A stretch of 64,000 nt of DNA, from assembly GCA_023213395.1 (NCBI GenBank), contig CM041465.1, forward strand, positions 155,689,741 through 155,753,740. The letters are read 5' to 3'. Source of the stretch: Cycas panzhihuaensis. Lineage: Eukaryota > Cycadophyta. Under the pieces are notes generated by a model. The model was not told the DNA's origin and did not search any database. It was given only the letters and a program-made list of their open reading frames with translations. Shown here piece by piece: positions 12,255 to 24,448 of this stretch. The translations under genes and the position numbers were made by a program. The first letter of the stretch is position 1. Every line of letters begins with the position of its first letter.

Positions 12255-12270
12255 CCTAGCTCTGATACTA
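12255..12270 (-). other. Possible minus-strand primer-binding site
   Basis: Read on the minus strand this is TAGTATCAGAGCTAGG, one base from the Met-type site TGGTATCAGAGC. It implies a remnant of another LTR element whose 5' LTR would lie to the right (12271 onward). No coding part of such an element is visible to the left, so it may be a fragment. Confidence 0.4.
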
Positions 12271-12291
12271 AATGAAGAATCAAAATGGAGA

Positions 12292-12411
12292 ATATAATAA
12301 ATCCATTGAAAACCATAATAAATCCATTGAAAACCATAATAAATTCATTAAAAAATATAATAAATCATATTGAAAACCATTATAAATCCATTGAAAAATA
12401 TAATAAATTTG
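12292..12411. repeat. About five tandem copies of a 21-bp AT-rich unit
   Basis: The unit is close to ATAATAAATCCATTGAAAACC and repeats with small length changes to about 12411. The open frame across it (12285-12515) repeats the same residues and is not a gene. Confidence 0.8.
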
Positions 12412-12557
12412 CAATATTATTGGTGGTATTAAATAACACCGGGGGTATTAGGCCCCAAAATATATATTCAAGAGGCAAGAAGGAGCCTACCTCAACCTCT
12501 ACATTCAAAATATAATAAAATAATAATAACTTAAAATAAAATAGCATTTACCTTATC

Positions 12558-12625
12558 CCAATGAGAGCTGGTGCAGCTTGCATGGCTCTAATGAGGTAAT
12601 GAACATTAATTCCAACAAGCAAAAA
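12558..12625 (-). other. Exon-like stretch ending in a possible splice donor
   Basis: The minus strand reads LLVGINVHYLIRAMQ and then AAPALIGIR, followed directly by AGGTAAAT, a good splice-donor context. It is more protein-like than its AT-rich surroundings. I do not recognise the protein. It could be a captured gene fragment, an old transposon exon or chance. Confidence 0.25.
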
Positions 12626-13359
12626 ATCCTATATATGATGAGCATGTGAATGAAAACTATGTGAAGGCATCGGATTTAAAAAGAATATAAATTTTGAGCA
12701 AAGTTTAAAATTTTAAAAAATTAAAAATAATAATAGTGATTAATTTAACTCAATAAAGAGTCAATTAAGTAGAGAAAATGGTAAATGAAGGGGAAACAAT
12801 GTCATAAAATCACCAACTAAGTTTAATAGGCAATTGAATTGAGGGTAATTTTAAATGGTCTTTTTATTTATTAGACACCCTTAAGATCTTTCAATCATTA
12901 GCAATATAGTTTAAGCACAAGCACAATTAATATAATTTCAATCAACCAAAATGTGAAGTAACTTCTATAGTACTATGTAATCAATTAGTCAAACCCTAAT
13001 AATAAAGAGAAGGAAAAAGACCTAGCTATTAACCAAGAAGGATCATAGTTAATTAAAACATTTACCCCCTTAGCAATAAAAGCATTACGAATGGTATTAA
13101 AGTAAGGTGGTGAATATTGCCAACCTTGTAAATACTAAGTTGTCTATGAAATTAGGCTACGTAAGCTGTTTGTTAAGCTATTAAAACATGAAGGAACATG
13201 GTGATAGTTGAATGAGATAAGTGTCTTTGATGAGATGGTTATGACTAATTATATTATGATGACTAATATCTATCTATCTATAATTTTTATTTTTTATTTT
13301 ATTTTATTTTATTTTTTGTATTTTCGATATTTTGAAACTTTATGCAAAGAGAAAGTATA
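12626..13359. other. Unassigned AT-rich sequence
   Basis: No domain, LTR boundary or repeat recognised beyond short TATC and TTTTA runs near 13270-13320. The open frame 13208-13438 crosses the G2 LTR boundary and lacks any known motif. Confidence 0.5.
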
Positions 13360-13610
13360 TGTTTCATCAAAACTTGGCCCTTCGTTGATCCTCTTTATCA
13401 TAATAAGTTTCTTGTTTTGTTTACATTTGATTGATTAATTGAAACTTATTCTATATTGTACTAAGTTATGTTTTGATAAAATATTGTACTAAGCTATGTT
13501 TTGATGTATGTTGAATGATGATGGTTGTATTATTATGTTTTTTTACTTATAGATGAGTAAAAATTATAGTAATAAAATCTCACCTTTATTATTATTCTAA
13601 CTCATTTCAT
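13360..13610 (+). repeat. First 251 bp of the G2 5' LTR
   Basis: It begins TGTTTCATCAAAACTTGGC, matching the LTR starts of G1 (TGTTTCATGAAAACTTGGC at 13611 and a mutated copy at 30151). It breaks off where G1 begins. The missing remainder is at 32488-34515: 251 plus 2028 bp gives 2279 bp, close to the G1 LTR lengths of 2321 and 2337 bp. The alternative, a local duplication of an LTR start, fits the lengths less well. Confidence 0.7.
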
Positions 13611-15931
13611 GTTTCATGAAAACTTGGCATCTTATTTGTATTTGTGATTTTGATCTAATTCTTATATGGTTTCATGAAAAAAGATGAATGATAGATTTAT
13701 TTTATGATGAGTTAGGCTATGTTTTGATGAATTAATATACTAATTTTATTTTATGATGCATGATGAATGATGTTGTAATGTGTATTATGCTATCACCTAT
13801 CGATGACTGAGACTATGGCACTAAAAGTTTCCTTCATGATCAATTTAATCTATCGTTTCCTTTAAAACTTGTTATTTTTATATTTTATTCTCAATTTTAC
13901 CCAACTTTTATCAGTCTTAATCATTTTTGGGCTTATTCTCATCATTTCCATATTATTTTGGGTCTTTTTACTTATTCATAAGGTTATTTATACTTCAAGT
14001 TATATTTAAAAATTACTTTTTTTACTTTTTAATGAGTTGATTTTCATTTTCCTATTTATCGCATTTTTGGTATTGCCAAAAACGTGACTAATCATGTTTT
14101 TAGAGTAAAATCACATTTTTGGTAGGTCTAAAAATGTGATTGGTCACATTTTTTACTGTCATACATGCAAAACTCAGTCAATTCATAAGATTTTTATATG
14201 ACAATGCCTAGATTTAATGGAATTTTTATCCTTTCAATACCCAAGAATAATGAGAAGGGTATTGTTATCTATCATAGAGAGGAAGAGTGTAATTGGTTCA
14301 AGTTTTGTATGGGTTTTTAGTGATTTTTAGAGATTTTTTTAGGACTACTACTACCATGACTTCAAGATTGATTTCGGTGATGCTTATGGTTGAAATCAAG
14401 AGAAAAATTTGATGATGTGACTTGTTGCTCTACTTATATTTAAATATTGATGGTTTGATCATCAACTTTTATGGTTTTTCTCAAAGTTTTTAGCCTCAAT
14501 GTTCTTTTAAATTGGTAAGACCTTCCCTATGTAATTTCTTATTATTCTACTGTCTGTTGAGGGTTGTTTTCTTACTCAAAACTTGCTCTTTATTTTGGCT
14601 AGTTATTGTGGTGATTTTATATATATTTTTAGCTTAGAATATTATTTAAAAAGTCAACCTTTTGTGGGGTTTAGAAGGGATAGACTAAGGTGGGGCACGG
14701 TCATCTCTCCACCATTCAAATAGCTACCCCTTCCCATTCTTACATAGCAACCTATATTCTAAGAAATTTGCCATTTCTTTTGGCTTTGTTTGGCTATGGT
14801 TTAGCCCTTGTTGCTTGGTATTTCTCTAACTTTACTTGTTTTAAAAGAAAAAATTAGAAAGAATTAATTAAGTAAAAGAAAAGAGCTATTATGAGGTAGA
14901 TTTATGTATTAGGAAAGAGGTCTTGATTTCATAATTTTATTGTTTGCTTGATTTCACTTTTAAGATTACTTCTTTTTCCTTGGAAAGCAAATTTAAAGTG
15001 TTTAATAAAAAGTGCATGCTTGATTTTTTAGACTATTAGAGATTCAAGGATCTTTTTGGAGTCTTTCTTACTCTAATTAAAATAGAATCCTAAAGTTGTG
15101 TAGCTAGTATCTTGTATGAACAATTATAATTATGGTTTTATGGCTTACTTGCAACTTTAAAAGGTTTAAAAACTCATTTTAAATAGCAGTAAGACGTCTT
15201 TAAAATCTCTCTTCTTATATCATAGAGCATTCATTCAAAGAAAAGATTGCATATGTGTAAAATAAAATCTTTTAACTAGTATTATATTTTGAAAACTTAC
15301 ACAAAGTGATTGTATGGTGTTAGTATTTTTTCATTTATAAGTGAAGTGTGCACATTGCATTTAGAAGGATATTTTCATATGTGCATTAATATATTTCATC
15401 TCTAAAGTATAAAAAAAAAAAAAAAACATTACATGCATATAGTTTTAGTTTCTTTTTCTTGTTGGTTAAACGTAGAATAGGCCCTATTACTTCATAGATT
15501 GCCTAGGTTTATTGTGTTCTATCTTATTAAACAAAAAAAATAAAAAATAAAAATAAAGGAAAAAAATAATTTCTATTTACTTAACCCTCCCATTTATCTA
15601 AGTAAAACTTAAAAAGCTTAAAAAATTAAAAGATAGAAGTCCCTAAGAAGGACAAAGAAAATTTTTTTAGAGTAGCTATGAATCTAGAACTCCTTCACCC
15701 AATTGTGTAGGTTAGTGGATTCTACCATCCCCATACATCCAAACCTTTCATCATATTCCTCATTCATATCTTATTTGATGGTATAACTAAGTGAAGACTC
15801 CTTCTTAGAAGTTGGGAAAAGGTGGTTACTTAGGTCTTCTTAAACCTTATATCTCATAGTCCTAATTGAAACAAAGAGAATACTCCACCAACTAAAAAAT
15901 ATCTAATTTAGGTCCACCCGAGACAACACCA
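13611..15931 (+). repeat. 5' LTR of G1 (about 2.32 kb)
   Basis: It runs from TGTTTCATGAAAACTTGG to GAGACAACACCA and aligns over its length with 30151-32487. The interior is AT-rich without coding potential, with a palindrome at 14130-14153. Confidence 0.88.
14130..14153. promoter_or_regulatory. Perfect inverted repeat in the G1 5' LTR
   Basis: Arms AAAAATGTGA (14130-14139) and TCACATTTTT (14144-14153) flank TTGG. A decayed version of the same design lies about 55 bp upstream (about 14078-14102), with a half-site between. The 3' LTR holds the counterpart pair. A dimeric factor-binding site or an RNA hairpin are both possible; the role is inferred only. Confidence 0.5.
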
Positions 15932-15937
15932 TCTTTC

Positions 15938-15955
15938 TAGTGACTATACTGGGGA
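15938..15955 (+). other. Primer-binding site of G1, mutated
   Basis: TAGTGACTATACTGGGGA lies 6 bp after the LTR end and corresponds to TGGCGACCATATTGGGGA in G2. This resembles the TGGCGACTCC-type sites I recall from Ogre elements (tRNA-Arg in that literature); the tRNA identity is from memory. Confidence 0.7.
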
Positions 15956-15989
15956 GCTACTATTTTATCTTCTTTTTAAAACAATAGAA

Positions 15990-18600
15990 AACATAACACC
16001 TACTCTTAGATGCTCCTTGAGGCTCCAAGGCCTTCTACTAGATCCTCAAGCACATCATTCACACTTTGGTCAAGAAGTCTCATCATCCTATGTTGAATCT
16101 TCAAAACTTCAAGCTCATGACACTTACGTTTATCCCCCTAAAGATTTGGCCCAATTATATGGCGTACCCATGGAGCAAGGATATCTTGAATCTTCTCAAT
16201 ACCCTCGTGATCCTTCTTTTATAGATCCTTCTTTTTCATGAGAAGAACCACCTTTTGGTCAACCATATTTATCATTATTTGAGTCAGTTCTTACTAGGAT
16301 TCCTACTCTACTATACAAGTCTGGTTACTAGGATCTATTTTATTTGGAGACTCATATAATATTATCCCCACCATAACAACTTTAGATTGATCTTTTAGGT
16401 GAGGATTATGAGTCAATAGAAGTAGAGCCTCCACTTGATGCCATTTGGTCTCCTTGTCCTTCTCACCCTCCTTCACCTAGACCTTCACCATGATCCCATT
16501 GCCCTCCTTTGGAGGAAGTGGATGACTATAAGTCAACTCATTCGTAGCCCTGCCTCTCTCCTCCTAGATAATAAGTTCAAATACACTCTCCTCATGCCAT
16601 ACCTTTTATCCATAAGGGTACCACTACCATTTCTACCTATGGCAACCCTAGTGCCTCTCATGTACCTACTTCTAGTCAAGTGGTTAGGACTTCACCTAGT
16701 TTATGACCTGCTCATTCTTACACCACTAGAGTTGCCTCTTCTTATCTTACTTCTTCTACCACTTAATTTCCCCATTACATGTTATATATAATTTCATCTC
16801 ATAGTATTAGACCTTGCCCACCATCTCCTAGAGCATCTAATATAATTCTCTCTTCTTAGCATATTTCTCATACTTATTCCATTCATCCTCATACTTCAGA
16901 AAGTCAATCACAAGTTTTAAGAGTTTCTAATCCCACTTCTTCTTTGCACATTCATAGACCTACTTCATAAGTTAATCATTTTACTATTTTTAATCCAATT
17001 TTTCTACAATATCCTATACCCCAAACCAACTATGTGGTTAACCCTGCAACGTAGTTTAATCCTCTATCTACATTTCCATCTCATACCATTTCTCAACTAT
17101 AATAATAACAACCACTACAACAACCTCTTCATTCATCTATCCCCCATCTCTTTTCTTTGCCTCAACATTCTACCACGTTGAGGCTAAGGAGACCTTTCCT
17201 CGATTACATGAAGTCTCCTTTCCCATGTAAGATCCTTCTATCTCCTATGCCTACATTTCTTCTCGAGCTACCTAAATTTTTTTATGACTCTTCTTGGGAT
17301 CTTGCTTACCATGTATAGGGGTTTGCACTTACTTATACAGATTTTATGATGTATGATTATGTCATGATGCTCATGTTCCTTAATTCACTTCAAGGTAATG
17401 CCTTGAAGTGGTTTTATTATCTTCCCTTAACTTTCATCATGTTGTTCTAATAATTAGTTAACTCTTTTATCAACTACTTCGATATAGTGAGACCCTCTGA
17501 ATCAAGCATTAAATCATTACTAGCCATTAAAAAATTCATGATGAGACCTTGAGAGACTTTGTTAGAAGATTTTAGGACCAAGTACATACTTGTCACTCAC
17601 ATCTTGATCCCAGCCTACTATTCGATCTGTTTACTAAAGCTTTAAGGCCCCACTATACTTAGAAGTTCTTAAACTTGGTCCTTAAATATATGAAGAAGCA
17701 GTTGATTGATGCTTAGTCTTAGAAACATTCAAGATTCAAGCGAGTATCAAGAAGGTTGGGAAACCTATGTCTTCTAAAGAAATAGTTCAAATGATAAAGG
17801 CTTCCCATTCAGAACCCACTTATGATCACTTGACTTCTTCAATCAGATTATTAGAGCATGCGATCAACACTAAGTTGTGTTGATGGTCCTTCCTAGAGCT
17901 AGCCTTCACAGAAGACTAAAGTTATTCATCTTACTAAAGGAAGAAAGAAACATGTTCCTCCTCCACCTCCTCCTCTCTTCAAAAAGATAAAGTGGTGCTC
18001 ATACCATCAAACAGATGCACATGATAGAAGTGAGGGTCATACCATTTAAAATATAACTCAAAATATAAATATCCAACCAAATCATTCTTCTAAGTCATCT
18101 CAAGGCTAAATGATCCATAAGGATCTATTACCTCAGCATAATGAGAAAATAAGTAAATATGATAAAGGTAAAGAAAAGTAAGTATAAGATGATGAAGGTG
18201 AACCTTTGAGTTCTAATTCATTAAAGAAGACTACCCCTCCCTTAAATCCTTTAACAAAAAGAACTAACAATCAATCTCACCCACCTCCTAAAGGTGGTGA
18301 TGCTAAGAGAATAATAAACATGGTGGAGATAACAAAGAGTTCAAGTCTATCTAAATCATTACATGATTTGATGGTAAGGAATCTTAACTCTTTACCTCTA
18401 GTATCCCCCTATCCCATCAAGTTTAGGTTCATTCCCTCTAGTATAAAGGATGGATCTTTCTCCTTAGTAGAGGAATTAAAGATAATTCTAATTGGTATAT
18501 TAATTATTGATTTGTTAAATTATTGTCCCAAGTAATATCAGCTCTTATTCAACACATTAGGAGTTCTTGAGGTAGTTTCTTCATCTACCTCTACACTTTC
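15990..18600 (+). pseudogene. gag: Tat-type gag of G1, broken
   Basis: The N-terminal third (to about 17160) is rich in Pro, Ser, His and Thr and aligns with G2 34546-34890 plus 56613-57450. The conserved capsid part begins near 17190 with FLDYMKSPFP, then LPKFFYDSSWDLAYHV, LQGNALKWFYYLP and LVNSFINYFDIV, a typical retrotransposon gag block. A Cys/His motif, WCSYHQTDAHDRSEGH, is at about 17995-18045; Tat elements carry a similar CxxxH finger there. The last Cys of the finger seen in G2 is missing here. There are many stops; the start codon cannot be fixed. It would form the particle shell. Confidence 0.8.
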
Positions 18601-18619
18601 TTTTGACCTAGTTGCCTTG

Positions 18620-20060
18620 CCTAGTCATTCTACTCATATGCCAAATAACATACCTCCATTTTATATTGAAGTCATAAAGGAAGATATTAATATTAAGTGA
18701 GTTATAATTAATGAAGGATCATCTATCAATATAATCTCTCTTTATATTGTTGAGGATTTAGAGATTTCTATTTTGATCTATGTAAGTGGATTTTTTAAGA
18801 GTGTGATAAGAATCAGAACGTGCCCTTACGACAAGTCACTCTTCCCCTTATATTAGAGGAAAAGATAATTCTTACTGAGCTTACTATTATTGACTTGGAC
18901 TTAGAGTATAATATTCTTTTGGATAGACTATGGATTACCCAAATGTCAATGGTTTGTTCCTCCCTTTTTGGTGAACTTAGATTCATCTATAAGGGATAAT
19001 TAAAAATTATCAAGCGAAAGCTAAAACCCATTAAATAATCAGTTCCTCTTATTGAGACTTTTTTGAAACTTGGTGAGTCCTCGAACTCTTTAAAATACTT
19101 CTCTCAATCACTTAGTTTAGGTCAATACTTTACCATTGAAGCTCCTTCTACTCATTCAAAAGTAAAGGATGTGGATTTGGTTGAGATTATTCCTTTGTCG
19201 TCAAGTTACTCATCTATTCCTATTTCTTTATACTCAACTGATTGGTCATTGACTTCTTCTTCTTCTATTTCTAATGAAGAAATAGCTTCTTATTTCATTG
19301 TATCTCATGGAGGTCCACCTATGACTAGGCTTACTGGCACAAATGCCTTCCCTCGTGTTCATGCCTATTTCTCATAGGTTTTGTGTTTACCCTCAGAGGT
19401 AAATACAGTGGTTCCTTCTATTATCAATCCTCCAGTAGGTACTTCTTTGACTTCAGTTATATGTGATTCATGTGTTGATGCTTCCCCATCTTTCTCTCAA
19501 TCTTCTTTCTTTGTGATATGGTTGAATAGACATGAGAAGAAGATGTTGTTGCATCACCATCTAGACTTAGAATCAAAGGGTGAAGATATTGATTCACTTG
19601 ATACAGGTCAAAATAATCATAATACCTCCACAGAGTAAGTGAAGTTAATTTGATCTCCACTATTTATTTTCCTTCACATCCTCACATTGACCCTTCCCTA
19701 TCCTCTCTCATCCTAATGCCTTTATCTGATTGAGAGTGTAGTATGAATTATTAAGAATTTAACCAAAATTTTACTTTAATTTGGGAGTTTGTTAATAGGC
19801 TTATTTTCTTTTCTCATATTCCTTCAATCATTGTGTTTGTTCCCACCTGTCCAAACTCTTTGATTAATCCCCTTTCACCTTTTATGCCTCTCTCTTTATC
19901 TACATCTCTATCTAAAAACCTTATCCTCATTAATCTCTTCTATTTAGACCATTTTAAAAATGATGAGGTGATTGTAGAGCATCTAGCAGGTTCATCTCTT
20001 GGGCTTCCTAATGAACATCATAAGTTGGGTTTCTCAAAAGTTATAATTAATCCTTCCTAA
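18620..20060 (+). pseudogene. pol: Protease and linker region of G1 pol, broken
   Basis: The protease active-site region reads VIINEGSSINIISL near 18700-18740; G2 has VIIDEGSS at the same place, so the catalytic Asp is Asn here. The trailing block DRLWITQM (about 18925-18950) matches the LLGRPWIH signature that follows Tat proteases. Beyond it, 19063-20060 encodes a Ser-rich linker without a recognised domain, colinear with G2 59430-60300. Confidence 0.65.
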
Positions 20061-20079
20061 CCTTAGGAGTCTATTTCTT

Positions 20080-21690
20080 TAATAGAGCCTACCCCTCCTC
20101 ATTTTAAGGAAGGAAATGTGATACTTATAGAATAAACCATTGATATAGAGTTAGAGATAGAAGATGTTCCTAGAATTATTAAGTTGGGAATGAGTTATAC
20201 TCTCTAAGAGATTGCCTAATTTAAGGATCTCTTTCATGAGTTCCACTTTATTTTTGCATGAGACTATAAAGATATGTATGGCCCCAACTCCTAAGTTGTC
20301 AAACACAACATCATGATAATTCTTGGTGTTAAACCTAAATGGTAAAAATAATTCCCTATTCATCCATGCCTCTCCCTTGTTATTAAATAGGAAGTAGAAA
20401 AGTTATTAGGAGCTGGATTCATTGAGAGTATTAATTATTCTCAATAGGTATTTAACATAGTTCTTATAGCAGAAAATAATGGTTCAATTCAAATTTGTAT
20501 CAACTTTCATGATATCACTTATATATGTCCCAAGGATAATTTTCCTCTCCCTTTTCTTGATCAAATTTAAGACTAAACAACCAGTTTTGAGGTAATGTCT
20601 CTTATGGATGGATTTTTAGGATATAACCAAATCTTTATTTCACCTTGTGACTATCATAAGACCACTTTCACCACTCCCTGGAGAACCTTTGTTTATAAAG
20701 TCATTCTATTTGGATTGAAGAATAGTGGTGCAATATATTAAAGAGATATGGTCTATATTTTTCATGACTTAATTGGTAACATCATTATTGTATACTTGGA
20801 TGATATACTTTCTCTTTCTCGTAAGAGGCACGATCATCTCTGTGACCTTAGAACAATTTTTGAAAGATGTAAGAAATATTATTTATGCCTTAATTCTTCT
20901 AAGTATGTTTTTGTCATTACGTCAGGAAAGATTTTGGGAAACATTATCTCACATGATAAGATTAGAATTGATCCCAATAAGATCAAAGTGATTGTCAAAA
21001 TACCTCCTCCTAAGAACCAAAAGCAAATAAAATATTTTCTAGGTAGGCTTGGATTCTTAAGACGTCTCATCACTAATTTTGCCTTAGATGCTAAGCCTAT
21101 CACTAATCTTTTAAAGAAAGATGTTGAGTTACAATGGACTCCTTAAGTTCAAGAGTTCTTTGATAAGCTAAAGTAAGCCTTCGTTTCAGCACCAGTTCTT
21201 ACTCTGTCTAGGTTTGACAAACCATTCATTTTATATACTTTAGCTACAAAAGAATCATTAGTAGGAATGCTAGCAGAAGAGGATTGCTTTAGTAAAGAAT
21301 GAGCTATCTATTTCATTAGTAGAACCCTTGTGGTTGCTAAACTTTATTATGCCTCCTTGAAAAAGAGTGACTTTTTAATCTTTGCTACCAAGAAGTTACA
21401 CCACTACTTCCTTAGGAATAGGGTCCACCTCATTATTTAATCAAATCCTATAAGATATTTACTTACTAAATCTAACCTCACTAGTTGATTACATAAGTGG
21501 TCCTTATTACTCCAAGAGTTTGATTTACAAGTGATTAATAGGAAGTCTAAAAAGGGCATGATCATCCCAGAGATTATGGCTAACGATCTTATCCCTAATC
21601 TTACTATTCAACCTGTTGATGATTCCCTCTTAGATGAACATATTCTCCATATCCAGGGCATCCCTTCTGATGATCCATGGCTCTAAAACT
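20080..21690 (+). pseudogene. pol: Reverse transcriptase and RNase H of G1, one frame with stops
   Basis: A single frame runs about 1.6 kb with stops but no frameshift that I can see. RT blocks: PKDNFPLPFLDQI, VMSLMDGF, FGLKNSGAIY, then the catalytic IVYLDDILSLS at about 20790 and KILGNIISHDKIRIDP. The FLGRLGFLRRLI block (about 21035) marks the RT/RNase H connection and is typical of Tat elements. RNase H continues to about 21640, with the usual first catalytic region already weak (FILYTLATKES). The frame then ends abruptly where integrase should begin. Confidence 0.87.
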
Positions 21691-22612
21691 ATAGGCAAAC
21701 TCTCATTCTTTCTAATATTTTCTTATTTTCTATTAAGCATCGTTTTATTTTTTTCAGAGATCCTACTCATAATCGTGTAAGCCTCTTGCTCTTTCTAGCA
21801 TCTACATTGATTGTGAGTATTCTATCATCATATTTGGATCTTGTTCTCTTTTGAGTTTTGTACTTAAAGGAGAATTTAGGCCCCCATCCTTATTACATTT
21901 TCATCCTTAAAAAATGAATGTTTCCATCAGCTTCAAGTAATTGGTTATTAGTTGATATTATACTTTCATTTGCTAGTACTTCACCTTAAGGATTCTTTTT
22001 TGGTCATATATCACCTATTTTTCTTGATTGTTTTTATTACCCTCATTGTACTCTATTGATCATTTGAAGTGAATACTCATTATATTACCTTCCCTTTATG
22101 TTTGAAGATATTATGATTCTGATCTCATCTTTCCATACGGTTTGATCCTTAAGAAGATTGGTTTCTTTTATCTAGATTATATTAAAAAGGATAAATCCTT
22201 GCTATGTTGAGTGAAAAAATTTTATAGTTGGATGATTATGGTTCCCTTCTTATAAAAAAAAAAAGAAAAAAAAATAATAATATATTGTTATCATCTTTTT
22301 GTGATCTAGGGCAAGTCACATGATGACTTTATCCCCATCTATCTATCTATCTATCTATCTATAGGTTGGGTTTATTTGGATGAGTCATTTAGGATTTTCA
22401 TATTTAACCACTTAGGTCCACCATAGCCTTAGTTATGATTGAACCCTACTTGACACCATTATTAGTATTGATCATAATCATTCCAATTATATTTCTTTTT
22501 TTTCTTCACCATATTTAGAATTAATTTTATTTATTACCATCTCCTTATTAATTGATTCCCACACCTTTCTCTATTAATCATACTATTTCTAAACTTTGAT
22601 CATATTATTCCC
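21690..22612 (+). other. G1 3' region after the integrase deletion
   Basis: This stretch aligns with G2 63300-64000, which in G2 lies downstream of integrase. The match starts around 21700, so about 1.3 kb equivalent to G2 61960-63270 is missing. It contains poly-A-rich tracts near 22253-22285 and six CTAT repeats at about 22339-22362. I see no reading frame until 22613. Confidence 0.75.
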
Positions 22613-23016
22613 ATGGCATTGAGTATATTCATTAATGGAGGTAGTAGGGAAAACCTAGGACCATCAACTTCTACTTGGGTGATTTATGACTAATCAGGAA
22701 GTCCCCTCCTTTCCATGGGATCTTTTATACCTAGAACAACTAATAATAAAGTTGAGTATCTTATTATTATAGGAGCCTTATTTGATATATGTCATTTCTA
22801 CCTTGGATCTATTACTATATATGTTGACTCTCAAGTTGTAATCTATCAGTTGGTTGGGATGTATCAGGTTTATTTTCCATGACTCCTTCTCCTTCATCAT
22901 TAGCTTCATTATTATTGTCCATCTTTGCTTTAGTTACCATTCAATATATACCTCATTTTCTTAATCTTGAAGCTAACACTCTTGTTTCCTCTATCTTAGA
23001 TGATCATTTCAGTTGA
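22613..23016 (+). pseudogene. Second (archaeal-like) RNase H domain of G1, separate from pol
   Basis: ATG at 22613 opens MALSIFINGGSRENLGP, then NNKVEYLIIIGALFDI, ITIYVDSQVVIYQLVG and, after a frameshift near 22870, IPHFLNLEANTLVSSIL before a stop at 23014-23016. These are the four blocks of the RNase H fold (D-G-G-S, E, D-S, H-x2-N-x2-A-N). The first catalytic Asp is Asn. Dual RNase H is known in the Tat lineage, where the added domain resembles archaeal/plant type I enzymes. Here it is about 0.9 kb away from the pol remnant and begins with its own Met, one residue before a hydrophobic strand. In-frame stops include one after VIYD. Confidence 0.75.
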
Positions 23017-23044
23017 CTTTCATCTTTTTAGCTGAGGGTACCCT

Positions 23045-23116
23045 ACTCTAGAATGAGTATAAACTACCACTCCAAAATGAGTATAAACTACCACTCCATA
23101 ACGAATATAAACTATT
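23045..23116. repeat. Three tandem copies of a 24-bp unit
   Basis: Units begin at 23045, 23069 and 23093, each near ACTCCAAAATGAGTATAAAC plus TACC. A related single copy is at about 23625. The core ATGAG...TAAACTA also recurs in the arrays at 26710-26872 and 29497-29620. Confidence 0.8.
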
Positions 23117-24071
<955 letters not shown>

Positions 24072-24448
24072 ACAAAAAGATATAATACATATGTCACTCA
24101 TATGACTCATGATACATAGTAAGGCTCACAACATGCCTCTCATCTCTCTCCTATCTCCCTATACAATACATAATACACTCATCTCTAAGACTCTTGATGA
24201 GATCCCTCTTGGACACTTGGATCTACTCTCTCCCTCCTCCTACCTAAAGTCTCCCTATATGTAGACTCACCACGAGGTGAAAGGTGGTATCGTCCTTGCT
24301 ATATAGTGGCACTCACTAATGGAGTATATCATGCTCCTACCTAAGCCAATGTCATTTTACACAAGTGTCATCTCTCATCCTTGACTACCTTAAGCTCTAA
24401 CTCACATGTCCTTAGATCTACCTTCATATATATGTAAAGATATTGGGC

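Noticed and set aside
12255-12411. A complete minus-strand LTR element left of 13360
   Set aside because: Only a mutated priming site and tandem repeats are present; no LTR pair or coding domain could be matched.
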